Source of the DNA: Anaerocolumna cellulosilytica
GTDB taxonomy: Bacteria > Bacillota > Clostridia > Lachnospirales > Lachnospiraceae
Length of the DNA stretch: 64,000 bases
NCBI RefSeq assembly: GCF_014218335.1
Contig: NZ_AP023367.1
Span: 1,799,501-1,863,500 of the forward strand
Direction of reading: 5' to 3'
Below the pieces are notes generated by a model. It was not told the origin of the DNA, did not search any database, and saw only the letters and a program-made list of their open reading frames with translations. The position numbers and the translations under genes are program-made. Below are positions 55,988 to 63,037 of this stretch, in pieces; within the stretch, counting starts at the first letter, position 1, and every line of letters begins with the position of its first letter.

Positions 55988-57247
55988 ATGAAAAGTGTCG
56001 GGATAGAAGCAATAAATTTTTTTGGAGGCCTTGCGTATCTTAATGTAAAGGAATTGGCTGAATATAGAAAGTTAGATACCACCAGATTTGAAAACTTATT
56101 AATGGAAGAAAAAACAGTGGTTTTGCCCTATGAAGACCCCATCACCTATGGGGTGAATGCAGCAAAACCAATAATTGACAGCTTAAGTGAAGAAGATAGG
56201 GAAAAAATAGAGATGGTAATTACTTGTACAGAGTCCGGAATTGATTTTGGTAAATCCATTAGTTCCTATATTCATCATTATCTTGGATTAAATAGAAACT
56301 GCCGTCTGTTTGAATTAAAAAATGCCTGCTACTCCGGAACTGCTGGTTTTCAGATGGCCATTAATTTCATTTTGTCAGGAAGCTCACCTGGAGCGAAAGC
56401 TTTAGTCATTGCTACAGATATCACAAGATTTGTGGCAGTAGATGGGGGAGAAGCATTAACAGCCGACTGGTCGTTTGCAGAACCCAGCTCCGGAGCAGGG
56501 GCAGCAGCAATTTTGGTTAGTGATAATCCACTTATCTTTCAAATTGATGTAGGTGCTAATGGTTATTATGGTTATGAAGTGATGGATACCTGCCGTCCTA
56601 TACCTGATAGTGAGGCAGGTAATTCCGATTTATCGCTTTTATCCTACCTGGACTGTTGTGAACAATCTTTTCTCCAATATCAAAAGAGGGTTGAGGGAGT
56701 AGATTATAAGAGCACCTTTGATTATCTTGCCTTTCATACACCCTTTGGAGGCATGGTGAAGGGGGCACATCGAAGCATGATGCGTAAATTGGCAAAAGCC
56801 AGTCCTGCTGAAATAGATGAGGATTTTAATATACGAGTCATGCCGGGGATGAAATATTGCAAACGAGTTGGTAATATTATGGGGGCAACTATATTCTTGT
56901 CATTGCTTGGTTTGCTGGATTATGGTAACTTTGACAGTCCGAAACGGATTGGTTGTTTTTCATATGGCTCCGGATGCTGTTCTGAGTTCTATAGTGGTGT
57001 TGTTACGGCAGCAGGGCAAAGATTACAGCAAAAGAACAGAGTTGAAAAACAATTGAATTCCAGATATAAACTGAATATGGAGTTATATGAGATTCTATTA
57101 AAGAAAAGCGGACTGGTGAAGTTTGGGACACGCAATACAAAGCTGGATTTTGAGGTAGTACCCGGTTTGGTTCAGAAAAGCAGAGAAGAGAAAATATTAT
57201 ATCTGGATCAAATTAATGAGTTCCATAGAGAGTATATCTGGTTATAA
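55988..57247 (+). CDS. HMG-CoA-synthase-like enzyme of polyketide beta-branching (PksG-like)
   Basis: 419 residues. It condenses acetyl from the free donor ACP with the beta-keto group of the chain on an acceptor ACP. The nucleophile is Cys114 in NACYSGTAG; the catalytic His lies in FHTPFGGMVK; the C-terminal SYGSGCCSEF matches the family's GSG substrate loop. Length and motifs match PksG rather than archaeal HMGS. GAAGGAG seven bases before the ATG defines the start. It is the last gene of the plus-strand cluster, followed by a strong bidirectional terminator. Together with the ACP and KS at 5112-6661, ECH1 and the fused ECH2, it completes a beta-methylation set. Confidence 0.94.
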   Translation: MKSVGIEAINFFGGLAYLNVKELAEYRKLDTTRFENLLMEEKTVVLPYEDPITYGVNAAKPIIDSLSEEDREKIEMVITCTESGIDFGKSISSYIHHYLGLNRNCRLFELKNACYSGTAGFQMAINFILSGSSPGAKALVIATDITRFVAVDGGEALTADWSFAEPSSGAGAAAILVSDNPLIFQIDVGANGYYGYEVMDTCRPIPDSEAGNSDLSLLSYLDCCEQSFLQYQKRVEGVDYKSTFDYLAFHTPFGGMVKGAHRSMMRKLAKASPAEIDEDFNIRVMPGMKYCKRVGNIMGATIFLSLLGLLDYGNFDSPKRIGCFSYGSGCCSEFYSGVVTAAGQRLQQKNRVEKQLNSRYKLNMELYEILLKKSGLVKFGTRNTKLDFEVVPGLVQKSREEKILYLDQINEFHREYIWL

Positions 57248-57250
57248 GAA

Positions 57251-57321
57251 TAAAAAAATCAATCCATGAAACGCTGCAGGTATAAGACTTAAAATTTGGC
57301 AGTGCTTCATGGATTTTTTTT
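57251..57321. terminator. Bidirectional intrinsic terminator at the end of the PKS operon
   Basis: Arms at 57262-57277 and 57299-57314 (ATCCATGAA...GC with GC...TTCATGGAT, few mismatches) form a long stem. A run of T at 57313-57321 serves the plus strand and a run of A at 57252-57258 gives the T-tract on the minus strand. It separates the PKS operon from the convergent minus-strand operon. Confidence 0.85.
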
Positions 57322-57367
57322 GCAGCAAAGACCTGGATAAATCCTAATTATTTTTCTCTGATTAGGC

Positions 57368-57967
57368 TTAGATCTGTTTTATACATTTCCTTTTCTCTGT
57401 TAATACTGATTTGATTGCCCAGATTCTCAAGCAGGAGGTAAATACAGATACTCCCGTAATAGTATACATTAAAAGATAGGTAATTTTTAAATCAGAGTGC
57501 AGGAAACAATAATCCACAAAGATTATAAATGGAAGGATATATAAAAGTACAGCCAGGTATCTGCCGAGTTTATCAAATTTCGGTCGGAATTTCTGTGCCT
57601 TGTAATCAGTTTCCATTTTGGAAGTAAGAATAAAATTAAAAAAGCGGTCTAAGATAACAATAAGAAACCAAACCGGAATCTGTGTACGAAGCATTATAAC
57701 AATATGCATGGAAATAACAAAAAAGAAGTCGGCAAATAGGTCAAATAGAGCACCAAATCTAGTCTCCAGCCCAAATCTTCTGGCAATCTTCCCATCAAAA
57801 AAATCACTTAGACAAAGCACTATGTATAACAATACAAAATACATATAGCTATTGGTACCAGTACTCCTAATAAAAATGTTGTTTGTAAGAAACAGAAGAG
57901 CAGGTGTGCCTGCCACTCGCAGAAAGGTTAAGTAATTGGCTCCATTTTTAAGAAATAAGCTCCTCAT
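57368..57967 (-). CDS. CDP-alcohol phosphatidyltransferase family membrane protein
   Basis: 199 residues, integral membrane, with several hydrophobic segments. The full family motif is present: Asp55, Asp58-Gly59, Ala62-Arg63, Gly72, Asp76 and Asp80 (SDFFDGKIAR then GALFDLFAD). Such enzymes move a phosphatidyl group from a CDP-activated lipid to an alcohol (glycerol phosphate, inositol, serine and others); the acceptor cannot be told here. The start is ATG 57967 with AGGGGG six bases upstream; it shares a TGATG junction with the stop of the preceding gene, so they are coupled. It is the last gene of a minus-strand operon that also encodes a second member of the family. Confidence 0.88.
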   Translation of the reverse strand: MRSLFLKNGANYLTFLRVAGTPALLFLTNNIFIRSTGTNSYMYFVLLYIVLCLSDFFDGKIARRFGLETRFGALFDLFADFFFVISMHIVIMLRTQIPVWFLIVILDRFFNFILTSKMETDYKAQKFRPKFDKLGRYLAVLLYILPFIIFVDYCFLHSDLKITYLLMYTITGVSVFTSCLRIWAIKSVLTEKRKCIKQI

Positions 57968-58542
57968 CAAGAACCCCCTAATGTAATGCCTAAGTCATAG
58001 GCTCGCTTAACTTCACTTTCTTCCTGGTTTGATAAGAATTTTTCCAGATAATCTGCCTTCCGGTAAAGGAGTTTACTTAATTCATCAAGTTCAGAAGAAT
58101 TATCGGTCATCATTCCTGTTGAATAAATTAAAATCTTACTGTTATCAATATTTTTAATAGCGGAAACATAATCTCCAAGCACCGGTGATAATTCGCCATT
58201 ATAGACAGTAGTTCCAAACGCTACAATTTCATATTCTTCAAGATTCTCAGATAAAAAGTCTCCGGGATAATTTATGGTTACCTCATATCCTGATTCATTC
58301 AAACCCTTTGCAAGGTTAGTTGCAATCGTTGTTCCGTATTCTGAACGGCCTGGTTGATAGATAATCAACGCATTGCGGTTACTGTCTGTTCCGGGTAATA
58401 TGATTTCATTGCTCTTATGTTTAACATTCCCGGCACTGGTAACGTATAAGGTTCCTCCTAGTGTCCCAAGACCTATAACTACAATACAAATAATAAGTAT
58501 TAGGATTGCCTTTTTTCTACCTTTTCTGTTTGATTTTCCCAT
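57967..58542 (-). CDS. Membrane-anchored flavodoxin-like protein
   Basis: 191 residues. A basic N terminus (GKSNRKGRKK) is followed by one hydrophobic segment (about 12-33), then a flavodoxin-like alpha/beta domain (from about 52). The phosphate-binding loop region reads YQPGRSEYGTT, and AFGTTVYNG and YSTGMM follow. By the positive-inside rule the domain would face outside the membrane, which is unusual for a flavodoxin; alternatively it is cytoplasmic with an odd anchor. A TAGGAG site precedes the ATG, and the gene follows the soluble flavodoxin by three bases. The electron partner is unknown. Confidence 0.75.
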   Translation of the reverse strand: MGKSNRKGRKKAILILIICIVVIGLGTLGGTLYVTSAGNVKHKSNEIILPGTDSNRNALIIYQPGRSEYGTTIATNLAKGLNESGYEVTINYPGDFLSENLEEYEIVAFGTTVYNGELSPVLGDYVSAIKNIDNSKILIYSTGMMTDNSSELDELSKLLYRKADYLEKFLSNQEESEVKRAYDLGITLGGS

Positions 58543-58545
58543 AGC

Positions 58546-58965
58546 TTATACTCCTATATTTTCTAAAAAAGTCTTTGCAAATAAGGCGGCTTTATCAACG
58601 TCCTTCTCATTCGGCCGGTTCTTATGCATAAAGCCAAGGCTGCCCTTACAATGAAATTCTTTTGGTGACACCTTTAGCCCTTGTGCTTCCAACTCCCTTT
58701 TCATTGGTGCATAAGCATTTCCAAATGCCCCGGAACTAAAGACAACAACTTCTTTTATATTTGCCGGTTTTAATGTTTTAATAAAGGTTTTCATAGCGAT
58801 GTCTAAATCGAAGCTGTACAGCCCTTGACCCAAAAACAGCACATCAACATATCCTTCTAATAAATCAGGAATCGGCTTGGCAGCAAGCCCTAATTGTGCA
58901 GCAATTCCATCTGCTAGTTTTTTGGTATGGCCTGTGTTTGTAAAATATCTTACCGCAATATTCAT
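58546..58965 (-). CDS. Flavodoxin family protein
   Basis: 139 residues from ATG 58965 (MNIAVRYFTNTGHTKKLADGI); an in-frame start 66 bases further upstream is not supported by a ribosome site, while a purine-rich AAAGGTAGGA lies before 58965. The flavodoxin FMN phosphate loop (YFTNTGHT) is clear, followed by LFLGQGLYSF and FSSGAFGN near the isoalloxazine site. It is short, a minimal flavodoxin. It is encoded between a TetR gene and a membrane-anchored flavodoxin-like gene, so the two flavodoxins may act together. Confidence 0.85.
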   Translation of the reverse strand: MNIAVRYFTNTGHTKKLADGIAAQLGLAAKPIPDLLEGYVDVLFLGQGLYSFDLDIAMKTFIKTLKPANIKEVVVFSSGAFGNAYAPMKRELEAQGLKVSPKEFHCKGSLGFMHKNRPNEKDVDKAALFAKTFLENIGV

Positions 58966-59106
58966 TCTTATATTCCTACCTTTCTTCACTGAAATTCTTA
59001 TACTCTTTGTATAGTCATTTATAGTAACCAAAGTGAGCAGGAATCAAATTTTAGACAGGATTCCATGTTATGTATTTTGTTCTAAGTTAGCACTGTAGTT
59101 TTTAAC

Positions 59107-59691
59107 TTAACACCCCAATTCCTCCAGATAATTATCAAACATATTATTCACTAGTTTATCCAGCAATTCATTTCTGGAACTGGTATTCCAGATATCATAA
59201 AACAAGTAATTGGCATATTCGCTCGCATTTAAGAACATTACCTGCATTGGGATAATAAGCTGAAAAGCCATTAACTTTAATTCAGTATCTGTTTTCTTAT
59301 CTCCAAAGATTTCTTTTAGTACAGGTATGATAATGTTGATTGTATTAATGCTTCCATGTTTTAATTCCGAGGAAAAAGCAATTTCTGCAAAGGTATAGTT
59401 GCTAAAAGCGAAGCTTGATATGGCTTTTACAAGATTTTTTACTCGGCATACCGGGTGTTTTTCACCTGTTGAGCTTTCTAATATTGTTTTTGCAATATCT
59501 TCCATACAGTATCCGACAGCAATATTAACCAGATTTTCTTTGGACTGATAATAATAATTAATTAAGGCACTATTTACGCCTGCCATTTCTGCAATTTGCC
59601 GGTTTGTTATTTTACTTATGTCTTTTTGCTCCTGCAAAAGTTTTATTACTACTTCCATGATACGTTCTTTTGCTCCTGGATTCTCATTCAT
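59107..59691 (-). CDS. TetR/AcrR-family transcriptional regulator
   Basis: 194 residues from ATG 59691 (MNENPGAKERIM), with GAGAGG nine bases upstream; upstream TTG and ATG codons in frame are less well placed. The N-terminal helix-turn-helix (about 10-60: ITNRQIAEMAGVNSALINYYYQSKENL) is typical of TetR, and the C-terminal ligand domain is not assignable. It is the second gene of the operon that starts at 60279. A perfect palindrome overlaps that operon's promoter, so autoregulation is the likely mode. The ligand could be a lipid or redox-active compound. Confidence 0.9.
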   Translation of the reverse strand: MNENPGAKERIMEVVIKLLQEQKDISKITNRQIAEMAGVNSALINYYYQSKENLVNIAVGYCMEDIAKTILESSTGEKHPVCRVKNLVKAISSFAFSNYTFAEIAFSSELKHGSINTINIIIPVLKEIFGDKKTDTELKLMAFQLIIPMQVMFLNASEYANYLFYDIWNTSSRNELLDKLVNNMFDNYLEELGC

Positions 59692-59733
59692 TTGCATGTG
59701 CCTCTCTTTCAAACAGTATTTTATATGAAGTAA

Positions 59734-60279
59734 TTATGTCAGAGTTCTTTTGAATTCCCAGATGCTTTTTCTGTTAACATCATAGGATTTTGAAATCAAT
59801 AAAATCACTCCTTCCTCAAGGGCTGACAGAAGAGGGATAATGATAACAAAGTATGGTGCTAAATTCCAATATATCCAAAATGGATATATTAAAAACAGGG
59901 CTAATCCTGTTAATTTATTACCATATGTGTGCATCATTGCCCATTGTTTAAACTTATATCTTGTTATTATGAAATTCATAAGCCTTATAGCGGCTATGAT
60001 GATACAAATACCAATGATAAACATGTTAATTTTAAAATCAGTACGGAATAGTAATACATAAATAACGATACCCCAGAATATAAAATCAGCCAGACTATCC
60101 AGTTTGGCACCAAAAGTAGTTGCAGCGTGATAATGACGGGCTATGTAACCATCTGCAATATCAGTTAATCCGCAAAGAAGGTAGATTATTAAAAACAAAC
60201 CTGAGGCAGCAGGTATTAATAATAGTAAAACAGATAAAGCAATTCGTGCAAGGGATAGTATGTTAGGTATGAGCTTCAA
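59734..60279 (-). CDS. CDP-alcohol phosphatidyltransferase family membrane protein
   Basis: 181 residues, mostly hydrophobic. The complete catalytic motif is visible: Asp40, Asp43-Gly44, Ala47-Arg48, Gly57, Asp61 and Asp65 (TDIADGYIAR then GAKLDSLAD). It is a phosphatidyl- or similar phosphoalcohol transferase, possibly a diverged phosphatidylglycerophosphate synthase-like enzyme. The start is a TTG at 60279, with GGAGG seven bases upstream and no better ATG. It is the first gene of the TetR-containing operon, right below a perfect promoter. Its pairing with the second family member at the operon's end suggests a dedicated lipid modification. Confidence 0.88.
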   Translation of the reverse strand: MKLIPNILSLARIALSVLLLLIPAASGLFLIIYLLCGLTDIADGYIARHYHAATTFGAKLDSLADFIFWGIVIYVLLFRTDFKINMFIIGICIIIAAIRLMNFIITRYKFKQWAMMHTYGNKLTGLALFLIYPFWIYWNLAPYFVIIIPLLSALEEGVILLISKSYDVNRKSIWEFKRTLT

Positions 60280-60300
60280 AAGTTAACCTCCGGTTTTAAC

Positions 60301-60326
60301 TATAATTTAATCATGATTAAATTATA
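60301..60326. promoter_or_regulatory. Perfect 26-bp palindrome, probable TetR operator
   Basis: The left half TATAATTTAATCA is the exact reverse complement of the right half. It covers the -10 hexamer and the expected start of transcription of the minus-strand operon that encodes a TetR regulator, the usual place for a TetR operator. A perfect palindrome of this length without spacer fits binding by a dimer or two dimers. Confidence 0.75.
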
Positions 60327-60349
60327 CCAGTATACTTGTTTTTTGTCAA
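60321..60349 (-). promoter_or_regulatory. Perfect sigma-A-type promoter of the TetR/CDP-alcohol transferase operon
   Basis: On the minus strand TTGACA (60349-60344) is separated by exactly 17 bases from TATAAT (60326-60321), matching the consensus at all twelve positions. The TTG start codon at 60279 follows, with GGAGG in between. The overlap with the palindrome indicates tight repression. Confidence 0.88.
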
Positions 60350-60392
60350 TCATTAATTATTTTAATGTGGCAGGGAGGCTAACTGTAGTGCT

Positions 60393-60999
60393 GTTTGCGC
60401 TTAGTGGCATGGATGAGATTACAGGCGGGTCGGTGAAGTTTGGAGATACCGAACTATCTAATCTCTGCGAAAACGCCCTTGCGGATATTCGGAGGACAAA
60501 AATGGGCTTTGTCTTTCAGCAGCCCACCATGCTTAAAAACTTAAATATTTTGGATAACATCATCCTCTCCGCTGGGTATGATGGAAAGAAGGATATAGCC
60601 AAACTCACCCAAAAGGCAAAAGCTCTGATGAAGAAAACGGGAATTGCCGGACTTGAAAGCAGGGATACCACAGAGGTTTCGGGCGGACAGCTCCAGCGGG
60701 CTGGTATTTGCCGTGCCTTGATGAATGCGCCGGAGATTCTCTTTGCCGATGAGCCGACCGGTGCGCTTAACTCAAAATCAGCGGAGGAAATCATGGGGCT
60801 GCTGATGGACATCAACAAAGAGGGCACAGCCATATTGCTTGTAACCCACGATGTGAAAGTAGCGGCCAAGGCTGATAGGGTTTTGTTTACGAAGGATGGG
60901 AATATCATTTTCGAACTGCCGCTGCAAAGGTTCAGTGGCAGGGATATAGAGGCGAGAGTGGAAAAGGTACTCAACGGAATGGCGGCTATGGGTTTTTAG
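60393..60999 (+). pseudogene. 5'-truncated ABC transporter ATP-binding protein
   Basis: The recognisable part starts at about LFALSGMDEITGGSV, directly after where the Walker A (GxxGxGKST) should be. Upstream residues are unrelated and come from the neighbouring intergenic DNA. Q-loop (GFVFQQPTML), signature (VSGGQLQRAG), Walker B (ILFADEPTGAL) and the switch His (VTHDVKVAA) are intact. The protein resembles ATPases of antimicrobial-peptide/lipoprotein-type exporters (LolD/BceA-like). Without Walker A it cannot bind ATP normally, and no permease follows. G+C is clearly higher than in the flanks, which suggests a transferred fragment. The nominal ATG at 60313 lies inside the palindrome and is not a real start. 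Confidence 0.82.
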
Positions 61000-61087
61000 G
61001 CGCGGTAAAAAATTGCAAGCAGGAGCCTCCCAGCTCTCCATTGTAGAATGTTGCAAAATTCTTTAGCTGTATTTATTTCGTTAGATA

Positions 61088-61147
61088 AAAATCTCCATGA
61101 CTTTCCACCTGACACATAAAATCGTGAGGTATTGGAACGCCATGGAG
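61088..61147 (-). terminator. Probable terminator of the CorC-like gene
   Basis: On the minus strand CTCCATG...TTCCA pairs with TGGAA...CATGGAG (12 pairs with a 3x3 internal loop), followed by ATTTTTAT. It lies 15 bases beyond the stop of the minus-strand CorC-like gene. The rest of 61000-61161 shows no gene; it may hold debris of the truncated ABC locus. Confidence 0.55.
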
Positions 61148-61161
61148 TGCTATTACATGTT

Positions 61162-62508
61162 CTACTCAGCAGATTCTGCGGGTAACGCTTCTGTGGTCAA
61201 GGTGTTAAGGCAGATAACTGCTTTATTAATAAGGTGGTCTTTAATCTCAAGAACCTTGATATGCAGCGTGTCTGTATCCAATTCTAGGGTAGTTCCATCT
61301 TCTGGAATGGAGCCGTAGAGACCAAATACAAATCCGCCAAAAGTGTCATAATCATCTATAGGTAAGGAAATTCCAAGTTGTTTAGCTACATCTAAAAGAG
61401 CAATACTTCCGTTTAATTTCCAGGTTGTTGAGTCGATTCTCTCGATAGAAGAAACCTCACCGATGATACCGTTATCATCATCAAATTCACCTACCAATTG
61501 TTCTACCAGATCATTAACCGTAACAATACCACTCATTCCGCCATATTCATCTAATACAATTGCAAAGTAATTATGACTGTGTTTCATATTTCTAAAAAGT
61601 AAATCCGCTTTAACGGTTTCAGGTACAAAATAAGCAGGTTTGACTGCATGCTTCATAATTTGTTCACGGCTTTTATCTTCTAACCTAAAGTAATCTTTTG
61701 CATTTAACACACCAACTACATTATCCACTGACTCGTCGCAGACCGGATACAGGGAATGACGGCTTTCATGAATTGTTTTCTCCCAAGCCTCAGGGCTTTC
61801 ATCCATCCAAAGCAGAGATATTTCAGTTCTATGAGTAGCAATTTCACCAGCAGTTAAATCATCAAATTCAAATACGTTCTGGATTAATTCCTGCTCATCC
61901 TGATCAATGGTACCCTTTTCTCTACCCATATCAATCATCATACGGATTTCTTCTTCACTGACATTTTCATCTTCCTCATTGGGGTCAATGCCAATAAGCT
62001 TTAATATTCCATTGGTGGATGCTGTAAGCAGCCATACAACCGGTGCAAAAAGCTTAGAAATGAAAGTGATTAATGCAGACATTCCAAGAGCAAGACTTTC
62101 CGCTTTCTTCATAGCAACACGTTTTGGTACAAGTTCACCAAATATCAATGTGAAGTAAGAAAGAATAATTGTTATAACAATAACTGCAATCGTATCAAGT
62201 GTTTTTTCAGGTATGGTTACACCTAAGCTTACAAGCCAAGTGGTAAGATACTCTGAAAAGTTATCAGCTGCAAAGGCACTGCCTAAAAATCCGGAAAGGG
62301 TTATGGCAACCTGTATGGTAGATAGGAATCTGGCTGGCTGGCTGGTCAGTGTTGCAAGTCTTATTGCCTTTTTATTACCTTCCGCAGCCATTTTTGCAAG
62401 TTTATTATCATTTATAGAGATGACAGCAATTTCAGCACAGGCAAACACTGCATTAAATGCAATCAGAATGACCTGTAAAATTATCTGCCATATTATATTA
62501 TCGTTCAT
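61162..62508 (-). CDS. CorC/HlyC-family CNNM-CBS membrane protein
   Basis: 448 residues from ATG 62508, which has AGGAGG upstream; an earlier in-frame start lacks one. The N-terminal DUF21/CNNM membrane domain (about 1-190) contains the conserved FGELVPKRVA segment. A pair of CBS domains follows (about 205-335), with FEFDDLTAGEIATHR and the VLDEYGGMSGIVTVNDL hallmark. The C-terminal CorC/HlyC domain is about 350-435 (DYDTFGGFVFG). Members move or control Mg2+ or Co2+, and were often first labelled hemolysins. It is transcribed convergently to the ABC pseudogene and is unlikely to be part of the PKS system. Confidence 0.92.
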   Translation of the reverse strand: MNDNIIWQIILQVILIAFNAVFACAEIAVISINDNKLAKMAAEGNKKAIRLATLTSQPARFLSTIQVAITLSGFLGSAFAADNFSEYLTTWLVSLGVTIPEKTLDTIAVIVITIILSYFTLIFGELVPKRVAMKKAESLALGMSALITFISKLFAPVVWLLTASTNGILKLIGIDPNEEDENVSEEEIRMMIDMGREKGTIDQDEQELIQNVFEFDDLTAGEIATHRTEISLLWMDESPEAWEKTIHESRHSLYPVCDESVDNVVGVLNAKDYFRLEDKSREQIMKHAVKPAYFVPETVKADLLFRNMKHSHNYFAIVLDEYGGMSGIVTVNDLVEQLVGEFDDDNGIIGEVSSIERIDSTTWKLNGSIALLDVAKQLGISLPIDDYDTFGGFVFGLYGSIPEDGTTLELDTDTLHIKVLEIKDHLINKAVICLNTLTTEALPAESAE

Positions 62509-62774
62509 AAATTTCCTCCTAATATTATCTTTAACAATATCCATTAAGTATAAACATTTTGTTATTAAGATTTATGAGCCTCAGCATCGAAGAACTATTT
62601 TTTTAGAGAGCCGGCAAGTGCTTACTTTGCTTCTTAGATACCAAGGCCTTTGCTGGTGATTTTCCATTCGGAAAGTACACTCCTTTCTTTCACGTATATA
62701 TCTGTACCAGTTAATCTGATACAACAATTGAAAAGAATTTCCATATCAAAAGTTTTATTTCAAACCGGAATACG

Positions 62775-62818
62775 CAAAAAAGCATAGCCCACAGTTTGAT
62801 ACAACTGCAGGTTATGCT
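62775..62818 (-). terminator. Intrinsic terminator of the small transcript
   Basis: On the minus strand AGCATAACC...GCAG pairs with CTGT...GGGCTATGCT, followed by six T. It begins four bases beyond the stop of the 23-codon ORF, giving a complete promoter-ORF-terminator unit of about 150 bases. Confidence 0.75.
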
Positions 62819-62821
62819 TCA

Positions 62822-62893
62822 TTATGTATGATAATTTATATGAATAATAAATTCAGTATTAAGATTCGCGTCGCTACTGTCGCCGTCATCCAT
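62822..62893 (-). CDS. Very small ORF (23 residues) with own promoter and terminator
   Basis: Encodes a short acidic peptide beginning MDDGDSSDANLNTEF and ending IIHINYHT. AAAGGAA lies about twelve bases upstream of the ATG, a perfect promoter 38 bases upstream and a terminator directly downstream. I do not recognise it with confidence. The segment EFIIHIN looks like the N-terminal strand of small conserved Firmicute proteins, so this could be a truncated member, a leader peptide, or a chance ORF in a small RNA. Confidence 0.4.
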   Translation of the reverse strand: MDDGDSSDANLNTEFIIHINYHT

Positions 62894-62930
62894 GATATTG
62901 AAAAATTCCTTTCTTAGATAAATATGTCTT

Positions 62931-62959
62931 ATTATAATCAATTGATTCTGAAATGTCAA
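62931..62959 (-). promoter_or_regulatory. Perfect sigma-A-type promoter upstream of the small ORF
   Basis: On the minus strand TTGACA (62959-62954), 17-base spacer, TATAAT (62936-62931): all twelve consensus positions match. It drives the 62822-62893 unit. It lies close to the edge of the insertion sequence, so upstream elements may have been cut off or replaced by the insertion. Confidence 0.85.
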
Positions 62960-63037
62960 TAGAACAATAAGAAGCGGACACGACAAACGCATGAATGTGT
63001 TCTATTAACAAGCACTTGAATGTATCTTTTTTAAGTA

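Larger units (their letters stand above)
62509..63037 (-). other. 529-bp mostly non-coding region between the CorC-like and transposase genes
   Basis: It holds, read on the minus strand, a perfect promoter (62931-62959), a 23-codon ORF (62822-62893), a terminator (62775-62818), and then about 265 bases leading to the CorC-like gene with small hairpin potential (TTTCC/GGAAA near 62660) but no recognised riboswitch. The left terminal repeat of the transposon should lie between about 62960 and 63037, but cannot be fixed from one end. Confidence 0.5.

Noticed and set aside
60313-60392. ATG-initiated N terminus for the ABC ATPase
   Set aside because: The codons run through the palindrome and promoter and match no ABC sequence; the gene is truncated.
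61097-61318. 73-codon plus-strand ORF after the ABC pseudogene
   Set aside because: It mostly overlaps the CorC-like gene antisense, has no family resemblance and no ribosome site.
62581-62667. 28-codon minus-strand ORF (starting MENHQQRPWYL) upstream of the CorC-like gene
   Set aside because: An AAAGGAG lies about 12 bases upstream, but no family is recognised and it sits in the 5' region of the CorC-like gene; too weak to call.
62509-62700. Magnesium or manganese riboswitch ahead of the CorC-like gene
   Set aside because: A GAGGCTC-like string near 62577 recalls an M-box, but the rest of the conserved core is missing.
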